The notes under the pieces were generated by a model. The model was not told the DNA's origin, made no database searches, and saw only the letters and a list, made by a program, of their open reading frames with translations. The translations under genes were made by a program, and so were the position numbers. From 4484-232 sp964486555 (lineage in GTDB: Bacteria; Thermotogota; Thermotogae; Thermotogales; Thermotogaceae), in contig CAZANP010000001.1 in the NCBI GenBank assembly GCA_964486555.1, forward strand, positions 8,515 to 72,514: 64,000 nt of DNA, given 5' to 3'. Below are positions 1 through 9,962 of this stretch, piece by piece; position 1 is the first letter of the stretch, and each line of letters begins with the position of its first letter.

Positions 1-69
1 AGAGGACAGAGAAAAAGGGTGAAAAGAAAAATTTTAGATGTTGAACTGATAGTCAGAGAGAGTGCGTGA
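1..69 (+). CDS. C-terminal end of a LacI-family transcriptional regulator (partial)
   Basis: An open frame enters from the left edge and ends at a TGA at 67-69. The 22 residues visible finish with ILDVELIVRESA. Many LacI/PurR-type repressors end in a similar strand, a hydrophobic 'P/V-x-x-L-I/V-x-R-E-S' tail, so this is probably the last strand of a sugar-binding core domain. The gene lies 253 bp upstream of xylA on the same strand, which fits a regulator of sugar use. Only the tail is visible, so the call rests on a short motif and could be wrong. Confidence 0.5.
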   Translation, partial: RGQRKRVKRKILDVELIVRESA

Positions 70-149
70 CCTTATTTTGTACGCTTCCAATCTCACGGGT
101 TTTCCGGGATCCTTTGTACCTCCGTCATCTTATTGACGGTAGAAACAAT

Positions 150-176
150 TATTGCGAAACGAAAAGTTTCGAAATA
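150..176. promoter_or_regulatory. Inverted repeat upstream of xylA, possible operator
   Basis: The 253-bp stretch 70-322 holds no gene that I can see. It contains an inverted repeat with 11-base arms, TATTGCGAAAC and GTTTCGAAATA, around a GAAAA centre. The arms pair at ten of eleven positions. A second, shorter hairpin (CCGTCA/TGACGG, 122-139) lies just upstream and a TTGAT-AAT-ATCAA element lies at about 236-248. Regulators of the LacI, IclR and ROK families are all encoded nearby and bind palindromes, so this is a candidate xylAB operator. No good -35/-10 pair stands out. The xylA ribosome site GGAGG is at 312-316. Confidence 0.35.
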
Positions 177-322
177 TTGAGTATTCACAAATAAAAACCT
201 TCTCTTTCGGTATAACGTCTTCCCATTCGATTTAATTGATAATATCAATATTTTTCGAGAAAGCACCATTTTGTCTATCCTTAATTCAGTGAAAGATACG
301 TGGAAAGAGAAGGAGGGATATC

Positions 323-1651
323 GTGGGTGATTTCTTCAAGAATGTTGAAAAGATAAGGTATGAAGGTTCAAGATCAAAGAATCCTTTGAGTTTCAAATTT
401 TACAATCCCGATGAATTGGTCATGGGAAAGAAGATGAAGGAACACCTCAAATTCTCTGTGGCTTTCTGGCATACGATCAACTTTCGAGGTAGAGATATGT
501 TCGGTTTGGAAACTATGGAAAGGCCTTGGGAACTTTTCTCTGATCCCATGGACAGGGCTTTTGCAAAAATAGACGCGCTGTTCGAATTCTGCGAGAAGTT
601 AGGGGTAGAATATTTCACGTTCCATGACAGAGACATAGCCCCCGAAGGAGACAACCTAAGAGAGACCAACAGGAACCTGGACAAAGCCGTTGAAAGGATC
701 AAGGAGAACATGAAATCCACAGGCATAAAACTTCTATGGGGTACTGCAAACCTTTTCTCCCATCCAAGGTACGCTCAAGGAGCTGCCACCTCACCTGATC
801 CCGATGTTTTCGCTCATGCTGCTGCCCAAGTGAAAAAAGCGCTCGAAGTGACGAAAGAACTTGGAGGGTTGGGATACGTTTTTTGGGGAGGAAGAGAAGG
901 CTATGAAACCCTCCTAAACACAGATCTGGAACTTGAATTGGATAATCTCGCTCGATTTTTGAAAATGGCGGCAGATTACGCTGAAAAAATCGGATTCAAA
1001 GGGGTTCTGATGATCGAACCAAAACCTATGGAACCTACCAAGCATCAGTACGATTTCGATTCGGCTCATGCACTGGCGTTTCTTAGAAAATACGATTTGG
1101 AAGGTTACTTTAAATTCAACATCGAAGCCAACCACGCAACACTCGCTGGACACACTTTCCATCACGAGCTTAGATATGCTAGGATAAATAAAAAGCTTGC
1201 AAGCATCGATGCCAACAAGGGAGATTTGATGCTGGGATGGGACACGGATCAATTCCCAACGGATGTCTACGAAACGACACTTGCCATGTATGAAGTCCTC
1301 AAGAATGGTGGATTAGATTGCGGTTTCAATTTCGATGCCAAATTGAGAAGGCCTTCGACATCTTTGGAGGATCTGTTCATAGCTCACATATCAGGTATGG
1401 ATGCGTTCGCCCTTGGTCTTAAAATAGCTTCCAAACTGATCGAAGATGGTGTCATCGATGAGTTTGTAAAGGAAAGGTATTCGAAATATGAAGAAGGAAT
1501 AGGAAAAAGTATAATAGAAGGAAGGGAAAATTTCGAAACTCTAGAGGAATACGTTCTGGAAAAACCTTACACCGAAATAATGCCTCAGTCTGGGAAACAG
1601 GAACTTCTAGAATCCATTCTCAACCAGTACATATTCGAAATGTGGAGATGA
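323..1651 (+). CDS. xylA: Xylose isomerase
   Basis: Cytoplasmic metal-dependent isomerase converting D-xylose to D-xylulose (and D-glucose to D-fructose), first step of bacterial xylose use. The 442-residue length is that of class II (thermophile-type) enzymes. The active-site set can be read directly: His101 and Asp104 in HDRDIAPEG, Glu232 and Lys234 in IEPKP, Glu268 and His271 in NIEANH, Asp296, Asp307 and Asp309 in DTDQFP, and Asp338 in NFDAK. These metal and base positions match the known Thermotoga enzymes within a residue. The start is GTG at 323, seven bases after GGAGG. xylB follows four bases after the stop, so the two are co-transcribed. Confidence 0.97.
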   Translation: MGDFFKNVEKIRYEGSRSKNPLSFKFYNPDELVMGKKMKEHLKFSVAFWHTINFRGRDMFGLETMERPWELFSDPMDRAFAKIDALFEFCEKLGVEYFTFHDRDIAPEGDNLRETNRNLDKAVERIKENMKSTGIKLLWGTANLFSHPRYAQGAATSPDPDVFAHAAAQVKKALEVTKELGGLGYVFWGGREGYETLLNTDLELELDNLARFLKMAADYAEKIGFKGVLMIEPKPMEPTKHQYDFDSAHALAFLRKYDLEGYFKFNIEANHATLAGHTFHHELRYARINKKLASIDANKGDLMLGWDTDQFPTDVYETTLAMYEVLKNGGLDCGFNFDAKLRRPSTSLEDLFIAHISGMDAFALGLKIASKLIEDGVIDEFVKERYSKYEEGIGKSIIEGRENFETLEEYVLEKPYTEIMPQSGKQELLESILNQYIFEMWR

Positions 1652-1655
1652 TAAC

Positions 1656-3131
1656 ATGGATCTATTCATAGGTCTCGATGTTGGTACAACGGGGGTCAAA
1701 GGCCTGTTGGTTGATGAAAAAGGAAAAATAATGGGAAACTGGAACGAACCTCTGGAGTTGATAACACCGAAATCTGGTTGGAACGAACAGGATCCGAAGG
1801 AATGGTGGAAGAACGTGGTGGTCGTTTTAAAACGATTGAACGAGATAGCCCTTGAAATTGGTGGAAAGGTGAAAGCTATTTCAACGAGTGGCCAAATGCA
1901 CAGTCTTGTTCCACTGGATGGAAAAGGAAACGTCCTGAGAAATGCGATACTATGGAACGATCAGAGAACTCACGAAGAGTGTGAGATAATAACCAGGAAA
2001 TTTGGTGAAGAGTACTTGATCAAAAACGTGGGGAATCCAGTGCTCACAGGTTTCACCCTTCCTAAAATTCTCTGGCTTAAAAGAAATGAACCCGAGATAT
2101 TCGAAAATACAAAGAAGATATTACTTCCAAAAGATTTCATAAATTTCATGATGACGGGGAAGATGGTTACAGAACCCTCAGATGCCTCTGGAACGGTTGC
2201 ATATGGCATAGATGGTGAGTGGAAGGATGAGATCCTGGAGAAACTAGAAATACCCCTTGAAATATTCCCTGAAGTCATACCTTCAAACGAAGTGATAGGA
2301 AGGTTGAAAAGGGAAGTGGCAAATGAAACAGGCCTTTCTGAGGATGTTCTCGTTGTTCCAGGAGGAGCTGATAACGCTTGTTCTGCCCTGGGTGTTGGGG
2401 TTACACTCTCCGGAAGGGTTATGATCAGTCTTGGAACGTCGGGAACGGTTCTCGCACCAACTCTGGGCGAGGAACCGGATCCTAAAGGGAGGGTTCATTT
2501 CTTTTTCCACGTTTTGAAAGGGATTAAATACCACATGGGTGTCATGCTCTCGGCGACTCATTCGCTGAATTGGTTCAAAGAAAGATTCCTTCAGGAGAGC
2601 TACGGTGAGATAAATGAAATGGTTTCAAAATCACCCGCTGGGTCCAACGGGGTTATATTCCTTCCGTATCTCAATGGAGAAAGGACTCCTCACAGAGATC
2701 CGTTTGCCAGAGGTGTTTTCTTTGGTATATCTTCCTTCAATTCGAAAGAGGATATAATAAGGGCTATATTCGAAGGGGTGGCTTTTGGTATCAAGGATTC
2801 GTTCGATATATTGAAAGAGGATCTTAAAGTCAAGGTAGAGGACGTTAGGATAACTGGTGGGGGATCCAAGAGTGATATCTGGGTGAAGATAACAGCAGAT
2901 GTTCTGGGACACAACCTCAAGAGACCACAAGTTAACGAAGGAGCCGCATACGGTGCCAGCATGCTTGCGTTCTCTGGTTTTTCAAAAACGCCTCCTGAAA
3001 GAGTAGCCGACGAATGGGTCATTATAAAGGATGAGGTGGATTACAGTGAAGGATCTCATGAAATATATGGAAAACTTGTGAAAAAGTATCGAATGATATA
3101 CGAGAATCTGAAGGAGATCTTTCGAATCTGA
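1656..3131 (+). CDS. xylB: Xylulokinase (FGGY family)
   Basis: Phosphorylates D-xylulose with ATP to xylulose 5-phosphate for the pentose phosphate pathway; cytoplasmic. The 491-residue protein has the two-domain FGGY plan. The N-terminal phosphate loop GLDVGTTGVKG carries Asp8. The xylulokinase substrate motif SGQMHSLV sits at 78-85, and the catalytic base is Asp239 in PGGADNACSALGVG. The C-terminal FGGY signature region includes GGGSKSDIW. Positions agree closely with E. coli XylB (Asp6, Met77-His78, Asp233). It starts four bases after xylA, as expected for one transcript. Confidence 0.95.
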   Translation: MDLFIGLDVGTTGVKGLLVDEKGKIMGNWNEPLELITPKSGWNEQDPKEWWKNVVVVLKRLNEIALEIGGKVKAISTSGQMHSLVPLDGKGNVLRNAILWNDQRTHEECEIITRKFGEEYLIKNVGNPVLTGFTLPKILWLKRNEPEIFENTKKILLPKDFINFMMTGKMVTEPSDASGTVAYGIDGEWKDEILEKLEIPLEIFPEVIPSNEVIGRLKREVANETGLSEDVLVVPGGADNACSALGVGVTLSGRVMISLGTSGTVLAPTLGEEPDPKGRVHFFFHVLKGIKYHMGVMLSATHSLNWFKERFLQESYGEINEMVSKSPAGSNGVIFLPYLNGERTPHRDPFARGVFFGISSFNSKEDIIRAIFEGVAFGIKDSFDILKEDLKVKVEDVRITGGGSKSDIWVKITADVLGHNLKRPQVNEGAAYGASMLAFSGFSKTPPERVADEWVIIKDEVDYSEGSHEIYGKLVKKYRMIYENLKEIFRI

Positions 3132-3153
3132 ATTTTTTGGGGGTTTTAGTGAT

Positions 3154-3894
3154 ATGCAAACGTTAATTAGAACTGGTAAGATATTGAGTTGTTTCTCTCT
3201 AAAAAAACCCAGACTGAGCCTTGTTGAGTTAACGAGGGAAACAGGTCTTCCCAAGCCAACTGTTTACAGAATATGCGAAACGCTGGTTAAGTTGGGATTT
3301 CTGAGAAAAAATTCGGATAAGACCTACACACTGGGTTTTCGCCTTTTGGAACTTGGAAGCATAGTTCTCTCGAGCCTGGAGATAAGGAAAGTGGCAATGG
3401 AAGAAATGGAGAGGTTGCAGAACATAACGGGAGAATCCGTTCACCTTGGTATTCTGGATGGAACAGAGGTTGTCTCAATTGAGGCGTTGGAAAGTCCTTT
3501 GCCTCTTAGAACCCGTGTCTTCATAGGAAAGAGAGCGTCGTTGTACTCTTCCGCAATAGGAAAGGCGTTGCTTGCGTTCCTTCCAGAGGAGCAGAAGAGA
3601 GAAATCGTCGAAAAGCTCGACCTGAAACCTCACACGAAAAACACAATAACCGATAGAAAGGAGCTGATGAAAGAACTTGGAAGGATAAAACGAAGAGGTT
3701 ATTCCGTGGATGATATGGAAGATTCAGAAGGAGTAAGATGCGTAGGAGCACCCATTTTAAATTCCGAAGGAGTGGCGATAGCATCTATAAGTATATCTGG
3801 CCCTGCAACGAGGATAACTAAGGACAAAATAAGAAAGTATTCTAAACTCGTTATAGAAGCTTCTCAGAGAATATCAAAGAAATTGGGATACTGA
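3154..3894 (+). CDS. IclR-family transcriptional regulator
   Basis: A 246-residue DNA-binding protein with an N-terminal winged helix-turn-helix (about residues 15-60; recognition segment GLPKPTVYRICETL) and the C-terminal IclR effector domain. Family landmarks are the GKRASLYSSAIGKALLAFLP block and the ending segment with GAPILNSEGVAIASISISGP. IclR proteins bind small catabolites, often sugar acids or aromatic acids, and repress neighbouring catabolic operons. It lies 22 bases after xylB on the same strand and probably shares its transcript, so it may regulate xylose or uronate genes. The ligand cannot be read from the sequence. Confidence 0.9.
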   Translation: MQTLIRTGKILSCFSLKKPRLSLVELTRETGLPKPTVYRICETLVKLGFLRKNSDKTYTLGFRLLELGSIVLSSLEIRKVAMEEMERLQNITGESVHLGILDGTEVVSIEALESPLPLRTRVFIGKRASLYSSAIGKALLAFLPEEQKREIVEKLDLKPHTKNTITDRKELMKELGRIKRRGYSVDDMEDSEGVRCVGAPILNSEGVAIASISISGPATRITKDKIRKYSKLVIEASQRISKKLGY

Positions 3895-4072
3895 ATGAAG
3901 ATTCTTCCGGCCTGGGAGAATACGGTTGAGCTTTTTCTGCGATTGAAGGATTTTCCACTATTTTCTTAGATTAACTTTTAAATTTTTCCGATTGTTCTAA
4001 AAATAAAAGAAGATCTCTTTTTTTCTAGGTATGATTCAAAGTTACCTTCCTTTATCTCCTCTCTTTCAGTTT

Positions 4073-4128
4073 TTGTAACTTTCGCTGAAGATGTCATAAT
4101 CGTTGATGGTTAGTTTTTCAAAACAAAC
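4073..4128 (+). promoter_or_regulatory. Candidate promoter and operator of the ROK-headed sugar operon
   Basis: The region 3895-4145 has no gene. TTGTAA (4073-4078) and CATAAT (4095-4100), separated by 16 bases, form a plausible -35/-10 pair. Just downstream, GTTAGTTTT (4109-4117) and AAAACAAAC (4120-4128) form an inverted repeat around TC with eight of nine matching pairs. Its place between the -10 box and the ROK start suits a repressor site, most simply for autoregulation by the ROK protein. This is inferred from position and symmetry alone. Confidence 0.45.
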
Positions 4129-4145
4129 ATACGGAGAGATCGCAG

Positions 4146-5273
4146 ATGTTAAGTGAAACCGAAAGAAGGATCCTCAAATTGATAAAGGAGTCCGGTGAGA
4201 TCTCCCGTGTTGATATCAGTCGAAAAACTGGCCTCAGTAAACCCGTCGTTTCCATAGTAACATCCAAACTCATCAAAAATGGATTGATCAGAGAGATAGG
4301 AGAGGGAAGAAGTACCAAAAAAACTGGTAGGCGTCCTATCATGCTTTCCTTTGTTCCAGATTACATGTACGTGGTGGGATTGGATGTGGGAGGAACGAAA
4401 CTGGAGGGTGTTCTGGCGGACCTTGAAGGAAACATCGTGAACGAGGTCGTGATACCTACTGAGAGTATAAGGACAGAGAAGGATCTTTTCAATCTTGTCT
4501 TATACTCAGTGGAAACCTTAATGAAAGGACGAGAGGATAAAATACTCGGTATCGGTATAGGTGTTCCTGGAACGGTGGATTGGAAAACGGGGATCATCAA
4601 CTACATGCCTGCTTTCGAGTTACGGAATGTAAATCTAAAAAAGTACGTTCAAGAGAAATTCAACTTAACTGTCTTGATAGAAAACGATGTCAATCTCGAT
4701 GCACTTGCTGAAAGTAAGATAGGAGCTGGAAAGGGCTTTAAGTACATTCTTCTAGTTTCCATAGGAACTGGTACAGGGGCTGGCCTCATCTTGAATGGTG
4801 CTATATTCCGGGGTTCGTGTGGGAAAGCAGGAGAAGTTGGATACATCATCACAGATTGGGAGAAAGAAAAGTTCTTTTCAAAAGACAGTTTTGGCTATCT
4901 TGAGGAATGGTTCTCTGGACAATCTTTAGAAAGGAAGTTCTCAGAACGAGGTTTTGAGAGGGATTTGAAAGACATTTTCGATCTTTTGAATGAGGATGGA
5001 GAAATTGAGAAGATCATAAGAGAAGGATGTGAGCATCTAGCCCTCGCTATAGCGAATGCAATAGTCCTTCTGAATCCAGAGATCGTGATAATAAAAGGTG
5101 GCATAGGTTACAACCAATACGAAAAGATAATGGCATATACTGTTCCCATTCTGGAGAAGGTTGTACCACCAGAGATCTTCGAAGACGTTTCTTTCAGGAA
5201 AGGAAAACTTGAGAGGTTCGGGGTAGCTCTTGGCGGGGTTTTTCTGGTCATAGAGGAGATATTGAAAATCTGA
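4146..5273 (+). CDS. ROK-family transcriptional regulator
   Basis: A 375-residue protein with an N-terminal winged helix-turn-helix (about 5-60; SRVDISRKTGLSKPVVSIVT) followed by a ROK sugar-kinase-like domain. The phosphate-loop motif GLDVGGTKLEGV is present, and IENDVNLDALAE matches the segment carrying the kinase catalytic Asp. The ROK zinc site, normally a GH motif followed by a CxCGxxGC cluster, is absent: the matching segment reads GEVGYIITDW and has no cysteine cluster. This makes it a sensor rather than a kinase. It starts the operon for the importer and glycosidase, 39 bases upstream of the binding-protein gene, and probably controls it. Confidence 0.9.
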   Translation: MLSETERRILKLIKESGEISRVDISRKTGLSKPVVSIVTSKLIKNGLIREIGEGRSTKKTGRRPIMLSFVPDYMYVVGLDVGGTKLEGVLADLEGNIVNEVVIPTESIRTEKDLFNLVLYSVETLMKGREDKILGIGIGVPGTVDWKTGIINYMPAFELRNVNLKKYVQEKFNLTVLIENDVNLDALAESKIGAGKGFKYILLVSIGTGTGAGLILNGAIFRGSCGKAGEVGYIITDWEKEKFFSKDSFGYLEEWFSGQSLERKFSERGFERDLKDIFDLLNEDGEIEKIIREGCEHLALAIANAIVLLNPEIVIIKGGIGYNQYEKIMAYTVPILEKVVPPEIFEDVSFRKGKLERFGVALGGVFLVIEEILKI

Positions 5274-5312
5274 AGCTTTTTCCATAAATCCTAAAAAGAG
5301 GGGTGATTTCTG

Positions 5313-6578
5313 ATGATCAGAAGATCCTTTGCTCTGCTTCTCTTAGGTGTTATCACGGTTCTATCGTTCGCCGTTGTTGAATTGAACACCATCCTTGGAC
5401 CAGGAGATCTCGATTACTACATAGCAAGGAATCAGGAGTTCTATGAGAAAACAGGTATAAGAGTGAACATAACCGTTGTCCCTTATGGAAGAGACGTTGT
5501 TCCAAAACTCATAGCTTCCTTCCTTGCAGGTGGATCGGAGTATGACGTTTTCATAATCGACTGTATAGATGTTCCAGAATTCGTGGAAAATGGTTGGGTT
5601 CTTCCCGTTGATCAGTGGCTTACTGAGGATCTGAAAAAAGATGCCGTACCCTTTGCCCTTGATGGTATGGCATACAAAGGTCACTGGTACGGTTTGCCGA
5701 GTATTAGTGAATGGAAATCCTTCGTTTACAACAAGAAGATGATCGAGAAGGTCGGTTACAAAGAATTTCCAAAAACATGGGATGAGGTTGTGAAGCTCTC
5801 CAAGAAACTGCAAGAAGCTGGCGTGGTGAAATATGCAACGGCATGGTCCTGGGCTCCTAAGGAGTGCCTTGTCTGTGACTTCGTCGCCATCCTTTCCAGC
5901 TTTGGTGGTAAGTTCTTCGACGAAGATCTGAACCCCGTTTTCAACGATGAAAAAGGTGTGCAGGCTCTCCAATTCATGGTCGATATGTTATACAAGTATA
6001 AAATAGCCAATCCATCCTCTTTGTCGTGGACCGAAGACGATGTGTACTCTGCCATGTTCAACGGTGATGTGGCTTACGCGATGATGTGGGGACTCCCCCT
6101 TGTGGATTTGAACAACCCTGAACTCTCAAGGGTTGTCGGTCAGTGTGACATAGCGCTCATGCCATCTGTTGATGGTAAGCATCCTTACACGGTTTCCGGT
6201 CCAATGGGCTGGGCTATATCCTATGGGACCAAGCATCCGAAAGAAGCCTGGGAATACATAAAATTCATAGCAGGGCCTGAAGGCGCTTTAGATGCTGCCA
6301 TTAAAGCGGGTGTCGTTCCAGGATGGAAATCTGTCTTCGAAAACGAAGAGTTCAAAAAGAAGGTTCCAGGATTGGATAAGATGTTCGAGCAGGCCATGTA
6401 CGTTATTCACAGGCCGAGAGTGCCTTGGTACCACGAATTCTCGAGAGTTCTGGCAGAAGAGCTTCACAAAGCTCTTGCCAGGGAGAAGTCGCCTAAAGAA
6501 GCGCTTGATGCTGCTGCAGAAGCAGCTGTGAAGATAAGGGAGGAATACGAGAAGACGCATGAAAAAGCTTCAAAATAA
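5313..6578 (+). CDS. Sugar ABC importer, substrate-binding protein (family 1)
   Basis: A 421-residue exported binding protein. The N-terminal signal peptide is a basic start (MIRRS) followed by a hydrophobic stretch to about residue 20. There is no lipobox cysteine, so it may be anchored by the uncleaved helix or be free in the periplasm. The mature part has the two-lobe family 1 pattern seen in maltose/oligosaccharide-binding proteins: GGSEYDVFIIDCIDVPEF, YGLPSISEWKSFVYNK, and the conserved GPMGWAISYGTKHPKEAWEYIKF near the end. It feeds the two permeases that follow. A cytoplasmic ATPase gene is missing here, so a shared MsmK/MalK-type ATPase elsewhere is likely. The sugar is unknown. Confidence 0.9.
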   Translation: MIRRSFALLLLGVITVLSFAVVELNTILGPGDLDYYIARNQEFYEKTGIRVNITVVPYGRDVVPKLIASFLAGGSEYDVFIIDCIDVPEFVENGWVLPVDQWLTEDLKKDAVPFALDGMAYKGHWYGLPSISEWKSFVYNKKMIEKVGYKEFPKTWDEVVKLSKKLQEAGVVKYATAWSWAPKECLVCDFVAILSSFGGKFFDEDLNPVFNDEKGVQALQFMVDMLYKYKIANPSSLSWTEDDVYSAMFNGDVAYAMMWGLPLVDLNNPELSRVVGQCDIALMPSVDGKHPYTVSGPMGWAISYGTKHPKEAWEYIKFIAGPEGALDAAIKAGVVPGWKSVFENEEFKKKVPGLDKMFEQAMYVIHRPRVPWYHEFSRVLAEELHKALAREKSPKEALDAAAEAAVKIREEYEKTHEKASK

Positions 6579-6601
6579 AGTGAAGAACCTGTTCTGAAGT
6601 T

Positions 6602-6624
6602 ATGGGGGGGATATTCCCCCCCAT
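6602..6624 (+). other. Perfect G7/C7 hairpin between binding-protein and permease genes
   Basis: A nine-base stem (ATGGGGGGG with CCCCCCCAT) closes a five-base ATATT loop. It lies 23 bases after the binding-protein stop and 24 bases before the permease start, without a following T run, so it is not a standard terminator. Stable hairpins at this place in other sugar importer operons protect the upstream mRNA or partly stop transcription, giving more binding protein than permease. That role is inferred here. Confidence 0.7.
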
Positions 6625-6648
6625 GGTTTGTTATCAGGAGGGATCGAT

Positions 6649-7533
6649 GTGGAGAAGAAAAAGAGGCGTCTTGGCTATCTTTTCATACTACCATCCTTAG
6701 TGATCATATTTTTCGTTCTGCTCTTTCCTCTCCTCTTTGCTCTTTATATGAGTTTTTTCGATGTGGTTTTTGCAGGAAGAAGCATGAAGTTTTACTTCGC
6801 AGGCTTTGAAAATTATTTCAAGGTTCTCAAGGATCAAAGCTGGTGGCAATCTTTCATGAACACCATATACTTCGTCCTGGCGGATATATTCATAGGGATT
6901 CCTCTGGGTTTCATAAGCGCTCTTGCTTTGAACAGGAAACTACCTTTGAGATCTCTGATCATAGGTATCGTCATGCTACCTTACATACTCCCTCCAATCG
7001 TTCACGCACTTATCTGGAAGTGGATATACAACGCTGACTATGGTTTTCTAAACGCGACGTTGTTCAACCTAGGTATCACGAAAGAGACCATCCTGTGGCT
7101 TGTGAATCCGAAACTCGCTTTGATTTCCCTGATAATAGCGAACTTATGGCAAGGAACAGCTTTTGCAACGATAATATACCTTGGTGGATTGAAATCGATA
7201 CCTGGTGAAATCTTCGAAGCAGCTCAGATAGACGGTGCAACTAAATGGCATATAACGAAAGATATTGTGATTCCTCTTCTGAAACCTTTCACTTTCCTCC
7301 TTTTAATAATGAAAACCATTTTGACTTTCAAAATCTTCGATCTGGTTTATGCGGTAACCGGAGGGGGCCCCGCTGGATCCACGAAAGTTGTGTCCCTTGA
7401 GATATACTACACGGCCTTCAACGCTTTCAAATTCGGAAAAGCTTCAGCCATGTCTTATATACTTCTTGGAATCGTTGCGATCATCGTTGCTTTTTATCAG
7501 AGATTCTTCCGAACAGAGATAGAAATGCTCTGA
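6649..7533 (+). CDS. Sugar ABC importer permease, MalF/UgpA type
   Basis: A 294-residue inner-membrane permease with six predicted membrane helices. The first follows a short basic N-terminus (EKKKRRLGYLFILPSLVIIFF). The EAA loop that contacts the ATPase is clear: EIFEAAQIDGATKWHITKDIVIPLLKP. GTG at 6649 is chosen as the start because AGGAGG lies at 6636-6641, seven bases upstream. An upstream in-frame TTG at 6628 would put this site inside the coding region. The partner permease follows after a short gap. Together they import the sugar caught by the binding protein. Confidence 0.9.
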   Translation: MEKKKRRLGYLFILPSLVIIFFVLLFPLLFALYMSFFDVVFAGRSMKFYFAGFENYFKVLKDQSWWQSFMNTIYFVLADIFIGIPLGFISALALNRKLPLRSLIIGIVMLPYILPPIVHALIWKWIYNADYGFLNATLFNLGITKETILWLVNPKLALISLIIANLWQGTAFATIIYLGGLKSIPGEIFEAAQIDGATKWHITKDIVIPLLKPFTFLLLIMKTILTFKIFDLVYAVTGGGPAGSTKVVSLEIYYTAFNAFKFGKASAMSYILLGIVAIIVAFYQRFFRTEIEML

Positions 7534-7549
7534 TACTTCAAGGGGTGTG

Positions 7550-8386
7550 ATGTTCGTGAAGATCCTCATCGCTGTGACGATCTTTCTCATAATTTTCCTA
7601 TCTTTTGTACCGATTTATTGGACGTTCGTAACCAGTATATCCCTCGATCGGGATCTTGCTTTAACATCCTCACACTGGTTCCCCCCATCACCCACTCTCA
7701 AAAACTACGTGGAAATCCTCACATCACCAGTTCGAGGAGTAGCTTACGAATTCAGAAGGACCCTCGTTAACAGCTCCATAATCGCATCTTTTACAACCAT
7801 ACTGACTCTGTTCTTAGCCAGTTTTGCTGCTTACTCTGTTGAAAGGTTGAAAGTACCCTTCAGGAAGACGATCAGCTATCTCGTGGTTCTCACACAAATG
7901 CTACCCCCCATAATACTCGTCATACCTATATACCTCTTATTCGGTAGGATGGGACTTTTGAATCACAAGATGTCCCTGGTGATCATATACACCGCCCTGA
8001 ACCTACCTTTTGCCATATGGATACTGAGTTCCTACTTTGGAAGGCTCCCCGTATCAGTGGAAGAAGCTGCCATAATCGATGGCTGTGGATACTTTGAAGT
8101 TCTGTGGAAGATAGTTCTTCCCCTTTCAAAACCGGCTTTGTTCACAGGAGGAATTTTCGTGTTCTTATCTGCATGGAATGAGTTCTTGATAGCACTCGTT
8201 CTTACAACGGATCTGAAAGCCAAAACTTTACCCGTTGCTATAGCGGAATTCATGGGAAGATTCAGAACGAGTTACCCACTCATGTGCTCAGCTGGTATCA
8301 TATCCATGATTCCTCCGGTAATTTTTGTTGTATTATTTCAAAGATACCTCATAGAAGGTCTTACGAGAGGTGCTGTTAAAGAATGA
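7550..8386 (+). CDS. Sugar ABC importer permease, MalG/UgpE type
   Basis: A 278-residue inner-membrane permease of the MalG group with about six membrane helices and the EAA loop SVEEAAIIDGCGYFEVLWKIVLPLSKP. The C-terminal part (SAWNEFLIALVLTTD, then VLFQRYLIEGLTRGAVK) is typical of the family. The start is probably ATG 7550, just after an AGGGGTG ribosome site; GTG at 7547 or 7556 are alternatives in the same frame. It forms the membrane heterodimer with the preceding permease and is followed 18 bases later by the glycosidase gene. Confidence 0.9.
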   Translation: MFVKILIAVTIFLIIFLSFVPIYWTFVTSISLDRDLALTSSHWFPPSPTLKNYVEILTSPVRGVAYEFRRTLVNSSIIASFTTILTLFLASFAAYSVERLKVPFRKTISYLVVLTQMLPPIILVIPIYLLFGRMGLLNHKMSLVIIYTALNLPFAIWILSSYFGRLPVSVEEAAIIDGCGYFEVLWKIVLPLSKPALFTGGIFVFLSAWNEFLIALVLTTDLKAKTLPVAIAEFMGRFRTSYPLMCSAGIISMIPPVIFVVLFQRYLIEGLTRGAVKE

Positions 8387-9850
<1,464 letters not shown>

Positions 9851-9853
9851 TTT

Positions 9854-9904
9854 TGCGGTGATGGGGCCCACCGTAAACCGCCCTTTAGGGCTGATGGCTC
9901 CTAC
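9854..9904 (+). promoter_or_regulatory. Fluoride riboswitch aptamer (crcB motif)
   Basis: The segment reads as the fluoride-sensing aptamer. Stem P1 is CGGTG/CACCG and encloses the conserved GATGGGGCC loop. It is followed by AAACC and hairpin P2 (GCCC TTTA GGGC), then the conserved CTGATGGCTCCTAC. The pseudoknot pairs GGGGCC (9863-9868) with GGCTCC (9896-9901), with one G-U pair. The layout is the same as the structurally known Thermotoga petrophila aptamer. It begins four bases after the glycosidase stop. Fluoride binding should favour the pseudoknot and block the overlapping terminator, switching on the downstream operon. Confidence 0.92.
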
Positions 9905-9931
9905 TTCGAAATGGGTAGGAGCCATTTTTTT
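9894..9931 (+). terminator. Intrinsic terminator forming the riboswitch expression platform
   Basis: A perfect 11-base stem, ATGGCTCCTAC (9894-9904) with GTAGGAGCCAT (9915-9925), closes a ten-base loop and runs into seven T (9925-9931). Its 5' arm contains the pseudoknot strand of the fluoride aptamer, so aptamer folding and termination exclude each other. It also ends transcripts coming from the glycosidase operon. Confidence 0.93.
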
Positions 9932-9962
9932 GTGAATAGAATATACAAGGTGGTGTTGAAAA

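Noticed and set aside
122..139. Hairpin CCGTCA/TGACGG as terminator of the LacI-type gene
   Set aside because: Stem is short and no T run follows on either strand.
3901..3921. Hairpin ATTCTTCC/GGGAGAAT after the IclR gene as terminator
   Set aside because: Contains a wobble pair, and the next T run is 12 bases away, so it is too weak to claim.
5361..5972. Long open frame on the minus strand inside the sugar-binding-protein gene
   Set aside because: It lies wholly antisense to a well-supported gene, has no family motif, and reflects codon bias of the real gene.
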